Shown here piece by piece: positions 15,957 through 26,945 of a DNA stretch of 64,000 bases (its first letter is position 1; each line of letters starts with the position of its first letter). The position numbers and the translations under genes were made by a program. The DNA comes from Streptomyces actinomycinicus (lineage in GTDB: Bacteria > Actinomycetota > Actinomycetes > Streptomycetales > Streptomycetaceae): assembly GCF_016741775.1 (NCBI RefSeq), contig NZ_JAERRK010000003.1, positions 372,001 to 436,000 of the forward strand, read 5' to 3'. The notes under the pieces are model-generated. The model was not told the origin of the DNA, made no database searches, and was given only the letters and a program-made list of their open reading frames with translations.

Positions 15957-17462
15957 GTGAGCAAGTCGCAGTACGAGACGTACGAGGCCTACGGCCCCGA
16001 GCCCTCCGTGCACACCGCGGAAACCCTTCCGTACGGGCTGTACCAGGACACCTACCGGCCCGCCTACGAAGCCGAGGCCTACTACGTCACCGAGCCGGCC
16101 CTGCCGGCACCACGGCAGACGACGATCGCCTTCGGGACGGCACCGTACGAACCCGAGGCACCCGAGGCACCCGAGGGATTCGAGGTACCCGGGGCACTCG
16201 AGAACTTCGAGGCAGCCGAAGCATTTGAGGCGGCCGGAGCGTTCGAGGCGGCCGGAGCGTTCGAGGCAGCCGAGGAGTTCGGGGTCCCCGAGCAGGACGG
16301 GGCGGCCGGGGCCTCGGGGGCCGGCGGGCGGGCCGCCCGCCGGCGCCGGGCGCGCTTCACGGACCGGCCCGACTCCGCCGTGCGCCGCCTGCTGCCCCAG
16401 GCGCTGGTCGTGGCCTTCCTGGCCGGCGGCACCACCGCGTTCGTCGCCAAGGACAAGGCGATCGAGCTGAGCGTCGAAGGCAGGCCGCGCAGCCTGCACA
16501 CCTTCGCCGACGACGTGAGCGAGCTGCTCACCGAGGAGGGCGTGCGGGTCGGGGCGCACGACATGATCGCCCCCGCCCCCGGCACGGCACTCGCCAGCGG
16601 TGACGCGGTCGCGGTGCGGTACGGGCGCCCCGTACGGCTCACCCTCGACGGCCGGCAGCGCGAGGTGTGGACGACGGCACACACCGTGGAGGGCGCGCTG
16701 CACGAGATGGGGGTGCGCGCCGAGGGCGCGTACCTGTCCACGTCGCGCTCCCAGCGCATCGGACGCACCGGGCTCGCGCTCGACGTGCGCACCGAGCGCG
16801 CCGTCACGGTCATGGCGGACGGCCGGACCCGCACCATCCGCACCAACGCGGCCACCGTCCGCGAGGCCGTCGAGGAGGCCGGGATCACCCTGCGCGGCCA
16901 GGACACCACCTCCGTACCGCCGGAGAGCTTCCCGCGCGACGGGCAGACGGTGACCGTGCTGCGGGTGACCGGCAGCCGGGAGGTCCGCGAGGAGCTGATC
17001 CCCTTCGAGGCCGAGCGGATCGAGGACCCCACCCTCTTCAAGGGCACCGAGGTCGTCGCCCGGGCCGGCCGGCCCGGGCTGCGCCGGACCACCTACCTGG
17101 TGCGCAGCGTCAACGGGGTCCGGGAGAAACCGCGCCGGGAGAAGACCGAGGTGGTGCGCAAGCCGCGCAAGCAGGTGGTCAAGGTGGGGACCAAGCCCCG
17201 TCCGCACTCCGTGCACGGTGCGGACCACCTCAACTGGCGCGGGCTCGCGGCGTGCGAGTCCGGCGGCCGGGCGCACGCGGTCGACCCCTCCGGCACGTAC
17301 GGGGGGCTCTACCAGTTCGACACGCACACCTGGCGCAGCCTCGGCGGCAGTGGGCGTCCCCAGGACGCGTCGGCGGAGGAACAGACGTACCGGGCGAAGA
17401 AGCTGTACCTGAAGCGGGGGGCCACTCCCTGGCCGCATTGCGGGATGAGGCTGAAGGGGTAG
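15957..17462 (+). CDS. rpfB: resuscitation-promoting factor, RpfB type (peptidoglycan muralytic enzyme)
   Basis: RpfB cleaves peptidoglycan and stimulates growth from dormancy. The 501-residue protein has an acidic, repeat-rich N terminus (GluAla-Pro and AAGAFE units, about 58-105), a membrane anchor or signal (about 144-165), three DUF348 domains, a G5 domain and a C-terminal Rpf lysozyme-like domain with catalytic E434 in LAACESGGRAHAV. The GTG at 15957 is chosen because GGAG lies about nine bases upstream. An 18-bp in-frame duplication near 16230-16265 shows the N terminus is evolving by slippage. Confidence 0.93.
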   Translation: MSKSQYETYEAYGPEPSVHTAETLPYGLYQDTYRPAYEAEAYYVTEPALPAPRQTTIAFGTAPYEPEAPEAPEGFEVPGALENFEAAEAFEAAGAFEAAGAFEAAEEFGVPEQDGAAGASGAGGRAARRRRARFTDRPDSAVRRLLPQALVVAFLAGGTTAFVAKDKAIELSVEGRPRSLHTFADDVSELLTEEGVRVGAHDMIAPAPGTALASGDAVAVRYGRPVRLTLDGRQREVWTTAHTVEGALHEMGVRAEGAYLSTSRSQRIGRTGLALDVRTERAVTVMADGRTRTIRTNAATVREAVEEAGITLRGQDTTSVPPESFPRDGQTVTVLRVTGSREVREELIPFEAERIEDPTLFKGTEVVARAGRPGLRRTTYLVRSVNGVREKPRREKTEVVRKPRKQVVKVGTKPRPHSVHGADHLNWRGLAACESGGRAHAVDPSGTYGGLYQFDTHTWRSLGGSGRPQDASAEEQTYRAKKLYLKRGATPWPHCGMRLKG

Positions 17463-17632
17463 CCGACAGCGCGTCATGGGGGGAGCCGGGGGAGCCGTGG
17501 AGCGCCGTGGGGGCGCGGGTCCGGTGCCGGGTGCGGGTCGTCCGTGGCCGGTCGCGCGGTTCCCCGCGTCCCCTGGTGGGGTGCCCGCGTGCCTCGTGAG
17601 TGAGCGTGGCGAGGCGGGGCGGTGGGGGACCG

Positions 17633-17644
17633 TACCCTTGTTCC
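17633..17644 (+). promoter_or_regulatory. leaderless-type -10 box of rsmA
   Basis: TACCCT (17633-17638) is followed by six bases and then the GTG at 17645, with no ribosome-binding site. The rest of the 180-base gap after rpfB is G-rich and shows nothing else. Confidence 0.5.
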
Positions 17645-18547
17645 GTGAGCAGCCCCACCTCCGACGCCCTCCTCGGCCCCGCCGACGTCCGTGAACTCGC
17701 GGCGGCGCTCGGTGTCCGTCCCACCAAGCAGCGCGGCCAGAACTTCGTGATCGACGCGAACACGGTCCGCCGTATCGTCCGCACCGCGGAGGTCCGCCCC
17801 GACGACGTGGTCGTCGAGGTCGGCCCGGGGCTCGGCTCCCTCACCCTCGCGCTGCTGGAGGTCGCCGACCGGGTCACCGCCGTCGAGATCGACGACGTCC
17901 TGGCCTCCGCGCTGCCCGCGACCATCGCCGCGCGCATGCCCGGGCGCGCCGACCGGTTCGCGCTGGTCCATTCCGACGCGATGCACGTCACCGGACTGCC
18001 GGGCCCCGCGCCGACCGCCCTCGTGGCGAACCTGCCGTACAACGTCGCCGTACCCGTGCTGCTGCACATGCTCGACACCTTCCCGAGCATCGAGCGGACG
18101 CTGGTCATGGTGCAGTCGGAGGTCGCCGACCGGCTCGCCGCGACACCCGGGAACAAGGTGTACGGCGTCCCCTCCGTGAAGGCCAACTGGTACGCCGAGG
18201 TGAAGCGGGCCGGGGCCATCGGACGCAACGTCTTCTGGCCCGCGCCGAACGTCGACAGCGGGCTGGTCTCCCTCGTCCGGCGGGCCGAGCCGATCAAGAC
18301 GACCGCGTCGAAGAGCGAGGTCTTCACGGTCATCGACGCGGCGTTCGCCCAGCGCCGCAAGACGCTGCGGGCGGCGCTCGCCGGCTGGGCCGGCTCCGCC
18401 GCGGCGGCCGAGGCGGCCCTGGTCGCGGCCGGTGTCTCCCCGCAGGCCCGCGGTGAGTCGCTGACCGTCGAGGAGTTCGCCCGCGTCGCCGAGCACCGCG
18501 AGGCGTTCGCCGACGGCGCTGCCGGGAACGCCCCGCCGGCCGAGTAG
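17645..18547 (+). CDS. rsmA: 16S rRNA dimethyladenosine transferase
   Basis: RsmA (KsgA) dimethylates A1518 and A1519 of 16S rRNA late in 30S assembly. The 300-residue protein has [12 protein letters not shown], the SAM loop [11 protein letters not shown], the acidic VEIDD end of the second strand, the catalytic NLPYN motif and a C-terminal helical domain. The GTG at 17645 gives the usual [19 protein letters not shown] start. Loss of KsgA gives kasugamycin resistance in other bacteria. ispE follows 66 bases downstream and may be co-transcribed. Confidence 0.96.
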   Translation: MSSPTSDALLGPADVRELAAALGVRPTKQRGQNFVIDANTVRRIVRTAEVRPDDVVVEVGPGLGSLTLALLEVADRVTAVEIDDVLASALPATIAARMPGRADRFALVHSDAMHVTGLPGPAPTALVANLPYNVAVPVLLHMLDTFPSIERTLVMVQSEVADRLAATPGNKVYGVPSVKANWYAEVKRAGAIGRNVFWPAPNVDSGLVSLVRRAEPIKTTASKSEVFTVIDAAFAQRRKTLRAALAGWAGSAAAAEAALVAAGVSPQARGESLTVEEFARVAEHREAFADGAAGNAPPAE

Positions 18548-18613
18548 GCCGCGGCGCGCCGAGCAGCGCCGACACCGCCCGTACAGCCCGTACCGCAAGG
18601 AGCCCGGTCAGCA

Positions 18614-19507
18614 GTGAGCGTCACGGTCCGCGTCCCCGCCAAGGTCAACGTCCAGCTCGCCGTGGGCGCCGCCCGCCCCGACGGGTTCCACGACCTGGCC
18701 AACGTCTTCCTCGCCGTCGGCCTGTACGACGAGGTCACCGTCACCCCGGCCGACGAGCTGCGCGTCACCTGCGCGGGCCCGGACGCCGACCAGGTCCCCC
18801 TGGACCGCACCAACCTGGCCGCGCGCGCCGCGATCGCCCTCGCCGGGCGGCGTGGCATCGAACCGGCCGTGCACATCCACATCGACAAGGACATCCCGGT
18901 CGCCGGCGGTATGGCGGGCGGCAGCGCGGACGGCGCGGGCGCGCTGCTCGCCTGCAACACGCTGTGGGGCACGGGCGCCTCGCGGGCCGAACTGCTCGCG
19001 ATCTGCGCCGAGCTGGGCAGCGACGTGCCGTTCAGCCTGGTCGGCGGGGCGGCCCTGGGCGTCGGCCGCGGGGAGCAGCTGACGGCCCTGGAGGCCGGCG
19101 GCACCTTCCACTGGGTGTTCGCGATGGCCGAGCGGGGCCTGTCCACGCCGGCGGTGTTCCGCGAGTTCGACCGGCTGGCCGAGGGACGGGAGATCCCCGA
19201 GCCGGTGGCCTCGGCGGAACTGCTGGAAGCGCTGGCCAAGGGGGACCCGGAGGCGCTGGCGGGAGCCCTGTCCAACGACCTCCAGCCCGCCGCGCTGTCC
19301 CTGTTCCCGGAACTGGCGGACACACTGGAGGCGGGCCGCGGGGCCGGTGCGCTCGCCACGCTGGTCTCCGGGTCCGGGCCGACGACGGCGTTCCTCGCGC
19401 GGGACGCCGAGTCGGCGGAGAAGGTGGCGCAGGCGCTGCAGACCTCGGGAACGTGCAGGGCGGTACGGACCGCGGCGGGGCCGGTCGCGGGGGCGACGGT
19501 TCTCTGA
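18614..19507 (+). CDS. ispE: 4-diphosphocytidyl-2-C-methyl-D-erythritol kinase
   Basis: IspE phosphorylates CDP-methylerythritol in the non-mevalonate isoprenoid pathway. The 297-residue GHMP kinase has the N-terminal VRVPAKVNVQLAVGAARPDGFHDL motif with the substrate lysine and the glycine-rich ATP loop VAGGMAGGSADGAGALL. The third GHMP motif, VSGSGPTTAF, is near the C terminus. AAGGAG lies about 11 bases before the GTG. The rsmA-ispE-ABC-F order is conserved in Streptomyces. Confidence 0.95.
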   Translation: MSVTVRVPAKVNVQLAVGAARPDGFHDLANVFLAVGLYDEVTVTPADELRVTCAGPDADQVPLDRTNLAARAAIALAGRRGIEPAVHIHIDKDIPVAGGMAGGSADGAGALLACNTLWGTGASRAELLAICAELGSDVPFSLVGGAALGVGRGEQLTALEAGGTFHWVFAMAERGLSTPAVFREFDRLAEGREIPEPVASAELLEALAKGDPEALAGALSNDLQPAALSLFPELADTLEAGRGAGALATLVSGSGPTTAFLARDAESAEKVAQALQTSGTCRAVRTAAGPVAGATVL

Positions 19508-19682
19508 GAGGGCCCGGGGCCGGTCGCGGAGCGCGGTCCGGTGCCGCGGGGGCGATCCCGGCCAGCCACCACGGACAGTGACCGTCCCCTCGCCCCCGGG
19601 CCCACCCGCCGAGGCCCTACGCTAGAAGGCTGACCCCCGCGGCTGAGCCGCATGCCGACACAGCCCCGCGCACAGGAGTGAA

Positions 19683-21491
<1,809 letters not shown>

Positions 21492-21565
21492 CCTCCCCCG
21501 TAGCTCGCGCAGGGGGCGCGTGCGCCGCGTGAAGGGGGCGTGAAGGCGCATAACAACGGCATCAC

Positions 21566-21604
21566 GGGCCGGTCCTCCCTTGGGAACAGGGGAGGACGCG
21601 GCCC
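21566..21604 (+). terminator. strong hairpin after the ABC-F gene
   Basis: GTCCTCCC (21572-21579) pairs with GGGAGGAC (21590-21597), and the outer GGGCCG (21566-21571) pairs with CGGCCC (21599-21604) across a one-base bulge: 14 paired bases with a 10-base loop. It isolates the following PQQ-protein genes. The 120 bases between it and the next ATG hold a less GC-rich promoter region and a GAGGGGGAAG ribosome-binding site. Confidence 0.75.
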
Positions 21605-21726
21605 CCTGTGCTGTCCGTCCCGGGTGATAGAAAGAGCCGTCTGAGAACTGTCTGAGTACGACCTTGGGTCCGTGAACGAACCTCAGGGCGTGGCTAAAAA
21701 TCAGTGAACGAGGGGGAAGAGCGCTG

Positions 21727-23565
21727 ATGACTCAGCCGCCCAACCAGCCGCCGCAGGGCGGGTACGGAGCGCCGCAGGACCAGCCGCCGCAGGGTGGTTT
21801 CGGCGCGCCTCAGCCGCCCGCGGGTGCGCCGCAGACGCCGCCGGCCCAGGAGGGCTTCGGTGCGCCGCAGACGCCGTCGGCCCCGGGTGGTTTCGGTGCG
21901 CCGCAGACCCCGCCCGCGCAGGGTGGTTTCGGTGCGCCCCCGCCGCCCGCCGGCCCTCCGCAGCAGCCCCAGCCGGGTTACGGCTACCCCCAGCAGCCGG
22001 GCCCGTACGGCGCCGCCCAGGGCGGCCCCTACGGCTACCCGCAGCAGCCGCAGCAGCCGGGCCCCTACGCCGCCCCCCAGGCCGGTTACGGACACCCGCA
22101 GCAGCCGCCGTACCCGACCGCACCCGGCGGGCCCGTCGCGGGCGGCCAGGGCAACCGCAGGAAGACGGCGCTGATCATCGGTGCCGCCGTGGCCGCGCTG
22201 CTCGTCATCGGCGGCACCGTGTACGCGGTCACCGCCGGCGACGGCGACGAGGGCCGCAAGAAGCCCGTCGCCCAGCAGAGCGACGACCCCAAGCACTCCG
22301 CCACCGGCTCGCCGTCCGCCTCCGCCGCCGGCGCCGACCCGGACAACCTCAACGGGGGCCGTCAGGCCGGTGAGGCCAAGGTGCTCTGGTACAAGCCGGC
22401 GCCGGACGCCCCGGCCTCGGGTGCGGACGCGCCCGGCATGTGGATCAGCGGCGACACGGCGGTGAAGGCGGCCTACAAGCAGGTCTTCGCCTTCAACACC
22501 GGTGACGGTGAGAACGCGTGGGGCCCGGTCGACTTCCCGCAGAAGATCTGCTCGGTCACCCCGCAGCAGTCGGCCGACGGCAAGGTCGTCGTGGCCTACA
22601 TGAACGGCGGCAGCGACCGCGCCAAGTGCAACCAGCTGCAGCAGATCGACCTGGCCACCGGCGAGAAGGGCTGGAGCGGCGAGGTCGCCGACGGCGGGTT
22701 GTTCGACAGCGCGCTCAGCGTCGAACTGACGGTCAGCGGCAAGACGCTGATGGTGGGCCGCTCCCAGTCGGGCACGGCCTACGACATCGGCACCGGCAAG
22801 AAGCTGTACGACAAGAAGAAGTACGGCGCGGCCTGCTTCCCGACGGCGTTCGCCGGCGGCACGAACCGGCTGATCCAGGTCGCCTCCTGCGGAGCGGGCA
22901 CCGGCACCGAGCACGAGGAGATCCAGGAGCTGGACCCGGCCACCGGCAAGGTCCGCTGGACCCAGCAGGTCAAGAAGGGCTGGGAGGTCTCCCGGACCTA
23001 CTCCGTCGACCCGCTGGTGGTCTATCTGACCAACCGGGACAAGAAGGCGTGGAACATCTCCACCTTCACCAAGGACGGCAAGTTCCGCTCCGAGGTCAAG
23101 GTGAACGAGAAGTTCTCCCCCCGCTGCGGCTGGGCGGTCCTCGAACGCGAGCTGCAGGGCTGCCAGGGTGTCGCGGTCGACGCCGACACGCTCTACCTGC
23201 CCACCGACTCCACCATCAGCGCCAACGAGGTCGTCGCGATCAGTCTCGCCACCGGCAAGGAGAAGTGGCGGGTCAAGTCCCCCGGGGACCGGCCGATGGC
23301 ACCGGTGAAGGTGGAGGGCGGCAAGCTCATCGCGTACGTGCAGCCGTCGTACGACACGGGCGGCCAGGTGGTGTCGGTCCCGGTCGGCGGCTCCTCCCAC
23401 AAGACGACCGGGCTGCTGCAGAACCCGGCGGGTGCCGCCGACGTCGAGAACACGTTCTACGACGGGATCGTGGACTGGGTGGACGGGCGGTTCTACATCT
23501 CGTCGGGCCGGCTCTCCGGTGACGACGACTCGAAGGAGAAGCTGATCATGGCCTTCGGCGACTGA
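21727..23565 (+). CDS. membrane-anchored PQQ-like beta-propeller protein, copy 1
   Basis: The 612-residue protein has three parts: a cytoplasmic Pro/Gln/Gly-rich N terminus of about 140 residues built from GGFGAPQ and GYGYPQQP units, one membrane helix (about 154-174, TALIIGAAVAALLVIGGTVYAV), and an extracytoplasmic domain with PQQ-type propeller repeats (IDLATGEKGW, LDPATGKVRWTQQ, ISLATGKEKWRVKS). Four or more cysteines outside could form disulfides. Such proteins are common in Streptomyces and are probably scaffolds or sensors. Function unknown. A paralogue follows. Confidence 0.82.
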   Translation: MTQPPNQPPQGGYGAPQDQPPQGGFGAPQPPAGAPQTPPAQEGFGAPQTPSAPGGFGAPQTPPAQGGFGAPPPPAGPPQQPQPGYGYPQQPGPYGAAQGGPYGYPQQPQQPGPYAAPQAGYGHPQQPPYPTAPGGPVAGGQGNRRKTALIIGAAVAALLVIGGTVYAVTAGDGDEGRKKPVAQQSDDPKHSATGSPSASAAGADPDNLNGGRQAGEAKVLWYKPAPDAPASGADAPGMWISGDTAVKAAYKQVFAFNTGDGENAWGPVDFPQKICSVTPQQSADGKVVVAYMNGGSDRAKCNQLQQIDLATGEKGWSGEVADGGLFDSALSVELTVSGKTLMVGRSQSGTAYDIGTGKKLYDKKKYGAACFPTAFAGGTNRLIQVASCGAGTGTEHEEIQELDPATGKVRWTQQVKKGWEVSRTYSVDPLVVYLTNRDKKAWNISTFTKDGKFRSEVKVNEKFSPRCGWAVLERELQGCQGVAVDADTLYLPTDSTISANEVVAISLATGKEKWRVKSPGDRPMAPVKVEGGKLIAYVQPSYDTGGQVVSVPVGGSSHKTTGLLQNPAGAADVENTFYDGIVDWVDGRFYISSGRLSGDDDSKEKLIMAFGD

Positions 23566-23680
23566 GCCCGGGGCGCCCCACCGGCTTCCTTCCGTCCTTC
23601 CCGAGTCCCCGGCGCCGTACGGCCCTTGTGAGTCCCCTGTGCCGTACGGCCCTTCCGAGCGTCCCCGAGGTACCCGCGCC

Positions 23681-25435
23681 ATGACCCAGCCGCCCCCGCC
23701 GCCCCCGAACCAGCCGCCCGGCCAGCCGCCGCAGGCCCCGCAGCCCGGCTACGGCTACCCCCAGCCCGCGCCCCCGCAACCGCCGGCCCAGCCCGGCTAC
23801 GGCTACCCCGGCGGCGCCCAGCAGAACCCGTACGCCCAGCAGCCCCCGGCCTACGGCCAGGCCCCCGGCTACGGCGCCCAGTCGCCGAACCCCTACGCGC
23901 AGCCGACGCAGCCCGGCCAGGCCCAGGCCCCGCAGCAGGGCTACGGCTATCCGGGCCAGGGCCAGCCGGTCACCGTGCCGATGCAGCCGCAGCCGGGTAC
24001 GGGCGGCGGCGGGCGGAACAACACCGTGCTGTTCATCGTCGTCGCGGCGGTCGTCGCCATCGCGCTGATCATCGGCGGCGGCATCTGGTACGCCAAGTCC
24101 TCCGGGGACGACGGCAAGCAGCACGACACCGCCTCCAGCGGCGGCAAGGACGGCACCTCCGGGGGCACTTCCGGCGGTGGCGGCAAGGAGAAGGTGCCGG
24201 ACAACCCGGCCTCCAAGGTGCTCTTCCAGGTGCCGCTGCCCCAGCCGGACGACACGGTCGTCACCTCCGGCTCGTGGCTGACAGACTCGGTGTACGCCAA
24301 GAGCGGCGTCGCGGAGATCATCGGCTACGACCCGGCCGACGGCCACAAGCTGTGGACGCTCAAGCTCCCCGGCCCGGTCTGCGCGGCCAGCAGCCACGTC
24401 AACGAGGACGGCCGGACCGCGGTCGCCTTCCAGCCGAAGATGCCCGCGAAGGGCTCCTCGGCGGGCTGCAGCCAGGTCGCCGCGATCGACCTCGCCGCGG
24501 GGAAGAAACTGTGGACGAAGACGGTCAAGTCCGGTGACTACCCGGTCACCTTCCAGAACGTGACGGTCGCTCAGGACACCGTCGCCGTCGGCAGCTACGA
24601 GGGCGGAGCCGCGTTCGACGTCGAGACCGGCAAGGCGCTGTGGCAGCCGAAGCCGGACGACACCTGCTTCGACTCGGGCTACGGCGGCGGCGCCAAGCTG
24701 GTCGCGGTGCGCAAGTGCGGCCGGTACGAAGACCAGAAGCTGCAGATCCAGACCATCGACCCGAAGAGCGGGAAGGTGATCTCCGAGTACAAGATGCCCG
24801 ACGGCATCGAGGACGCAGCGCTCGTCTCCACCGACCCGCTGGTGGTCGCGGCCGACGCCGGCGACACCGCGGGCAGCAGCGGTGTCTCGGACTACTTCTC
24901 CATCGACAACAGGACCGGCAAGCTGCTCGCCCGCATCCCCTCGCCCGGCGACACGTACGGGGGCCGCTGCGACAGCTCGCGCATCGACGGCTGCCGGCAG
25001 ATCGTCGCCGGCAACGGCAGGCTGTACCTGGCGACCGAGGAGCACGACGGCTCGGGCAAGTACAGCCAGACCAACGAGATCGTGGCCTTCGACCTCAAGA
25101 CCGGCAAGCCCACCGGCCAGCGGGCCGAGGCCGGCAACGGCTACACGCTCTCCCCGCTGCGCATGGACGGCGGCAACCTCATCGCCTACAACGAGCCTCC
25201 GTACGACAAGGGCGGCCAGGTCGTCAGCATCGACGGCGGTTCGTTCAAGATGAGCAAGCTGCTGGAGAACCCGGGCGCGCGGAACGTGCGGGAGGCGGAG
25301 ATGAGCCTGCTGCCGGACTACGCGGAACTGCTCTTCGGCAACGGACGGCTGTTCATGTCGGCCGTGTACGCGCACAAGTCCACGTCGTCGTACGGCAAGG
25401 AGTACCTCGTGATGGCGTTCGGCCCGGGTCAGTGA
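23681..25435 (+). CDS. membrane-anchored PQQ-like beta-propeller protein, copy 2
   Basis: This 584-residue paralogue has the same layout: Pro-rich GYGYPQPAPPQ-type N terminus, one membrane helix (VLFIVVAAVVAIALIIGGGIWYA) and a propeller with IDLAAGKKLWTKT, IDPKSGKVI and FDLKTGKPTGQ repeats. ATG 23681 is preferred over an in-frame GTG at 23639 because a GAGG precedes it at normal distance. The short gap after copy 1 contains a 28-base-period duplication of GCCGTACGGCCCTT. The two are likely co-transcribed and end at a strong terminator. Confidence 0.82.
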   Translation: MTQPPPPPPNQPPGQPPQAPQPGYGYPQPAPPQPPAQPGYGYPGGAQQNPYAQQPPAYGQAPGYGAQSPNPYAQPTQPGQAQAPQQGYGYPGQGQPVTVPMQPQPGTGGGGRNNTVLFIVVAAVVAIALIIGGGIWYAKSSGDDGKQHDTASSGGKDGTSGGTSGGGGKEKVPDNPASKVLFQVPLPQPDDTVVTSGSWLTDSVYAKSGVAEIIGYDPADGHKLWTLKLPGPVCAASSHVNEDGRTAVAFQPKMPAKGSSAGCSQVAAIDLAAGKKLWTKTVKSGDYPVTFQNVTVAQDTVAVGSYEGGAAFDVETGKALWQPKPDDTCFDSGYGGGAKLVAVRKCGRYEDQKLQIQTIDPKSGKVISEYKMPDGIEDAALVSTDPLVVAADAGDTAGSSGVSDYFSIDNRTGKLLARIPSPGDTYGGRCDSSRIDGCRQIVAGNGRLYLATEEHDGSGKYSQTNEIVAFDLKTGKPTGQRAEAGNGYTLSPLRMDGGNLIAYNEPPYDKGGQVVSIDGGSFKMSKLLENPGARNVREAEMSLLPDYAELLFGNGRLFMSAVYAHKSTSSYGKEYLVMAFGPGQ

Positions 25436-25482
25436 CCCGACGCCGGCGTCGCCGCCGGTCTCCCCCGAATGGGTGACTTGCC

Positions 25483-25521
25483 GAGAAGTGCCCCGGATTT
25501 CATCGATCCGGGGCACTTCTC
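25483..25521 (+). terminator. 16-bp perfect-stem terminator
   Basis: GAGAAGTGCCCCGGAT (25483-25498) pairs perfectly with ATCCGGGGCACTTCTC (25506-25521) across a 7-base loop, 47 bases after the second PQQ-protein gene. Confidence 0.9.
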
Positions 25522-25609
25522 ATCAAGAGGGGCAGCGCGACGTCGAACAAGCGTGTAGCTTCCGGGGGCATGTAGGGCGGGGGTGCCGGGGGGTCTGGGG
25601 GGTTTCTCT

Positions 25610-26299
25610 ATGGGAGTGCGGCTCATGGTCGTCGACGACCATCGCCTGCTCGCGGAGGCGCTGGCGTCGGCGCTCAAGCTGCGCGGGCACCGGGTGCTCG
25701 CCGCGGCGGCACCGGCCGCGGGTGCGGCGGACCTGGTCATCGCGCGGGCGCCCGAGGTGTGCCTGCTGGGTACGGCGGCGCCGGCCGAGCCGGGGGTCTT
25801 CGACCCCGTGGTGAAGATCAAACGGGACCGGCCGCAGGTCGCGGTGCTGGTGCTGGGCCCCGTGCCGTCGCCGCGCGGGATCGCCGCGGCCTTCGCGGCG
25901 GGGGCGTCGGGATACGTACGGCACGACGAGCGGATCGAGGGTGTCGAGCGCGCCATCATGAAGGCGCGGGCCGGTGAGGCTGCGGTGGCACCGCAGCTGC
26001 TGCAGGGCGCCTTCGGTGAGCTGCTCAATCCCGCGGCACAGCCCGACGACGAGGCCCAGCGGCTGCTGGAGATGCTGACCCCGCGGGAGGTGGAGGTGCT
26101 GGTGCGGGTGGCCGACGGGGAGGACACGCGGCTGATCGCGGCGGGCATGGGCATCGCGCCGAGCACGGCCCGTACCCATGTGCAGCGCGTGCTCATGAAG
26201 CTGGGCGTCGGCTCCCGCCTGGAGGCGGCGGCGCTGGCCGCGCGCACGGGATTGCTGGACCGGGCGGGTTCCCTCCGGGGGGCCGGGGAGGCACCCTGA
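25610..26299 (+). CDS. atypical orphan LuxR/NarL-type response regulator lacking the phospho-acceptor
   Basis: The 229-residue protein has a receiver-like N-terminal domain and a C-terminal LuxR helix-turn-helix (LTPREVEVLVRVADGED, IAPSTARTHVQRVLMKLGV). The acidic pair D9-D10 is kept (VVDDHR), but the position of the phospho-accepting aspartate is G54 in CLLGTAAP, and the switch lysine region reads VRHDERI. It is therefore unlikely to be controlled by phosphorylation. No kinase is adjacent. ATG 25610 is preferred over GTG 25583 because it gives the standard receiver start. Targets unknown. Confidence 0.85.
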   Translation: MGVRLMVVDDHRLLAEALASALKLRGHRVLAAAAPAAGAADLVIARAPEVCLLGTAAPAEPGVFDPVVKIKRDRPQVAVLVLGPVPSPRGIAAAFAAGASGYVRHDERIEGVERAIMKARAGEAAVAPQLLQGAFGELLNPAAQPDDEAQRLLEMLTPREVEVLVRVADGEDTRLIAAGMGIAPSTARTHVQRVLMKLGVGSRLEAAALAARTGLLDRAGSLRGAGEAP

Positions 26300-26300
26300 A

Positions 26301-26588
26301 GGGTCGCGAACTGCGCGAGCGGGCCCCGCACACCCGCGGCCGGGAGGGGCACGGAGGCGCCCGTCAGGAGGCGTCAGGGGCGCGGGGAACTGCGCGAGCG
26401 CGCCCCCACGCGCCCGCAGACACGGGACGGCCGCAGCAGCCCCACGCGCCTGCGGAAGCGGGACGGCCGCGGCAGCCCCACGCGCCTGCGGAAGCGGGAC
26501 GGCCGCGGCAGCCCCACGCGCCTGCGGAAGCGGGACGGCCGCGGCAGCCCCGCGCACCTGCGGACGCGGGACGGCCATGGCCGTCTCC
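26301..26588. repeat. minisatellite: five 36-bp tandem units plus a Streptomyces interspersed-type element
   Basis: Between two convergent genes, units start at 26405, 26441, 26477, 26513 and 26549 (the last degenerate and ending near 26579). The core is CCCACGCGCCTGCGGAAGCG followed by GGACGGCCGCGGCAGC. Just before the array, GGGGCGCGGGGAACTGCGCG (about 26379-26398) and a related stretch near 26303 resemble a sequence often seen at Streptomyces gene ends. No gene is supported here. Confidence 0.85.
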
Positions 26589-26924
26589 CTACTCCTTCTC
26601 CTCCGGCAGCCCTTCCGGAGGAAGCGGCGGTGGCGTCGGCCGCAGCTTCAGCCAGGCCAGGAAGAAGACGCCCAGGATCAGCATGCCGATCCCGGTCCAC
26701 AGGTTGATGTTGACGCCCTCGGCCTTGTCGATCGCGGCCTGGGAGTCGGTGATCCCGGTGATCGTGACGATGACGCCGTAGACCACGAACAGGCCGCCGA
26801 TGATGCGGCGCAGGTCGAAGATGCGGGCCGCGGTCGCGGACTTGGTCTCCAGCTCGGAGACCTCCCGCTGGAGGTCCTGCTCGGTGTAGTGCGGCCGACG
26901 GGACTGCTCAGGATGCTCGGTCAT
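26589..26924 (-). CDS. small two-helix membrane protein paired with a sodium/solute symporter
   Basis: The 111-residue protein has a charged N-terminal helix (about 15-40), two membrane helices (RIIGGLFVVYGVIVTITGI and INLWTGIGMLILGVFFLAWL) and a Pro/Glu-rich tail. It starts 21 bases after the symporter stop, so it is co-transcribed and may be an accessory subunit, like the small partners of other SSS transporters. No characterised family recognised. Confidence 0.75.
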   Translation of the reverse strand: MTEHPEQSRRPHYTEQDLQREVSELETKSATAARIFDLRRIIGGLFVVYGVIVTITGITDSQAAIDKAEGVNINLWTGIGMLILGVFFLAWLKLRPTPPPLPPEGLPEEKE

Positions 26925-26945
26925 GGTTTCCTCGGTCCTCCCGCG

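Noticed and set aside
26405..26579. Regular repeat array as a possible CRISPR
   Set aside because: The units are contiguous with no unique spacers, and no cas genes are present.
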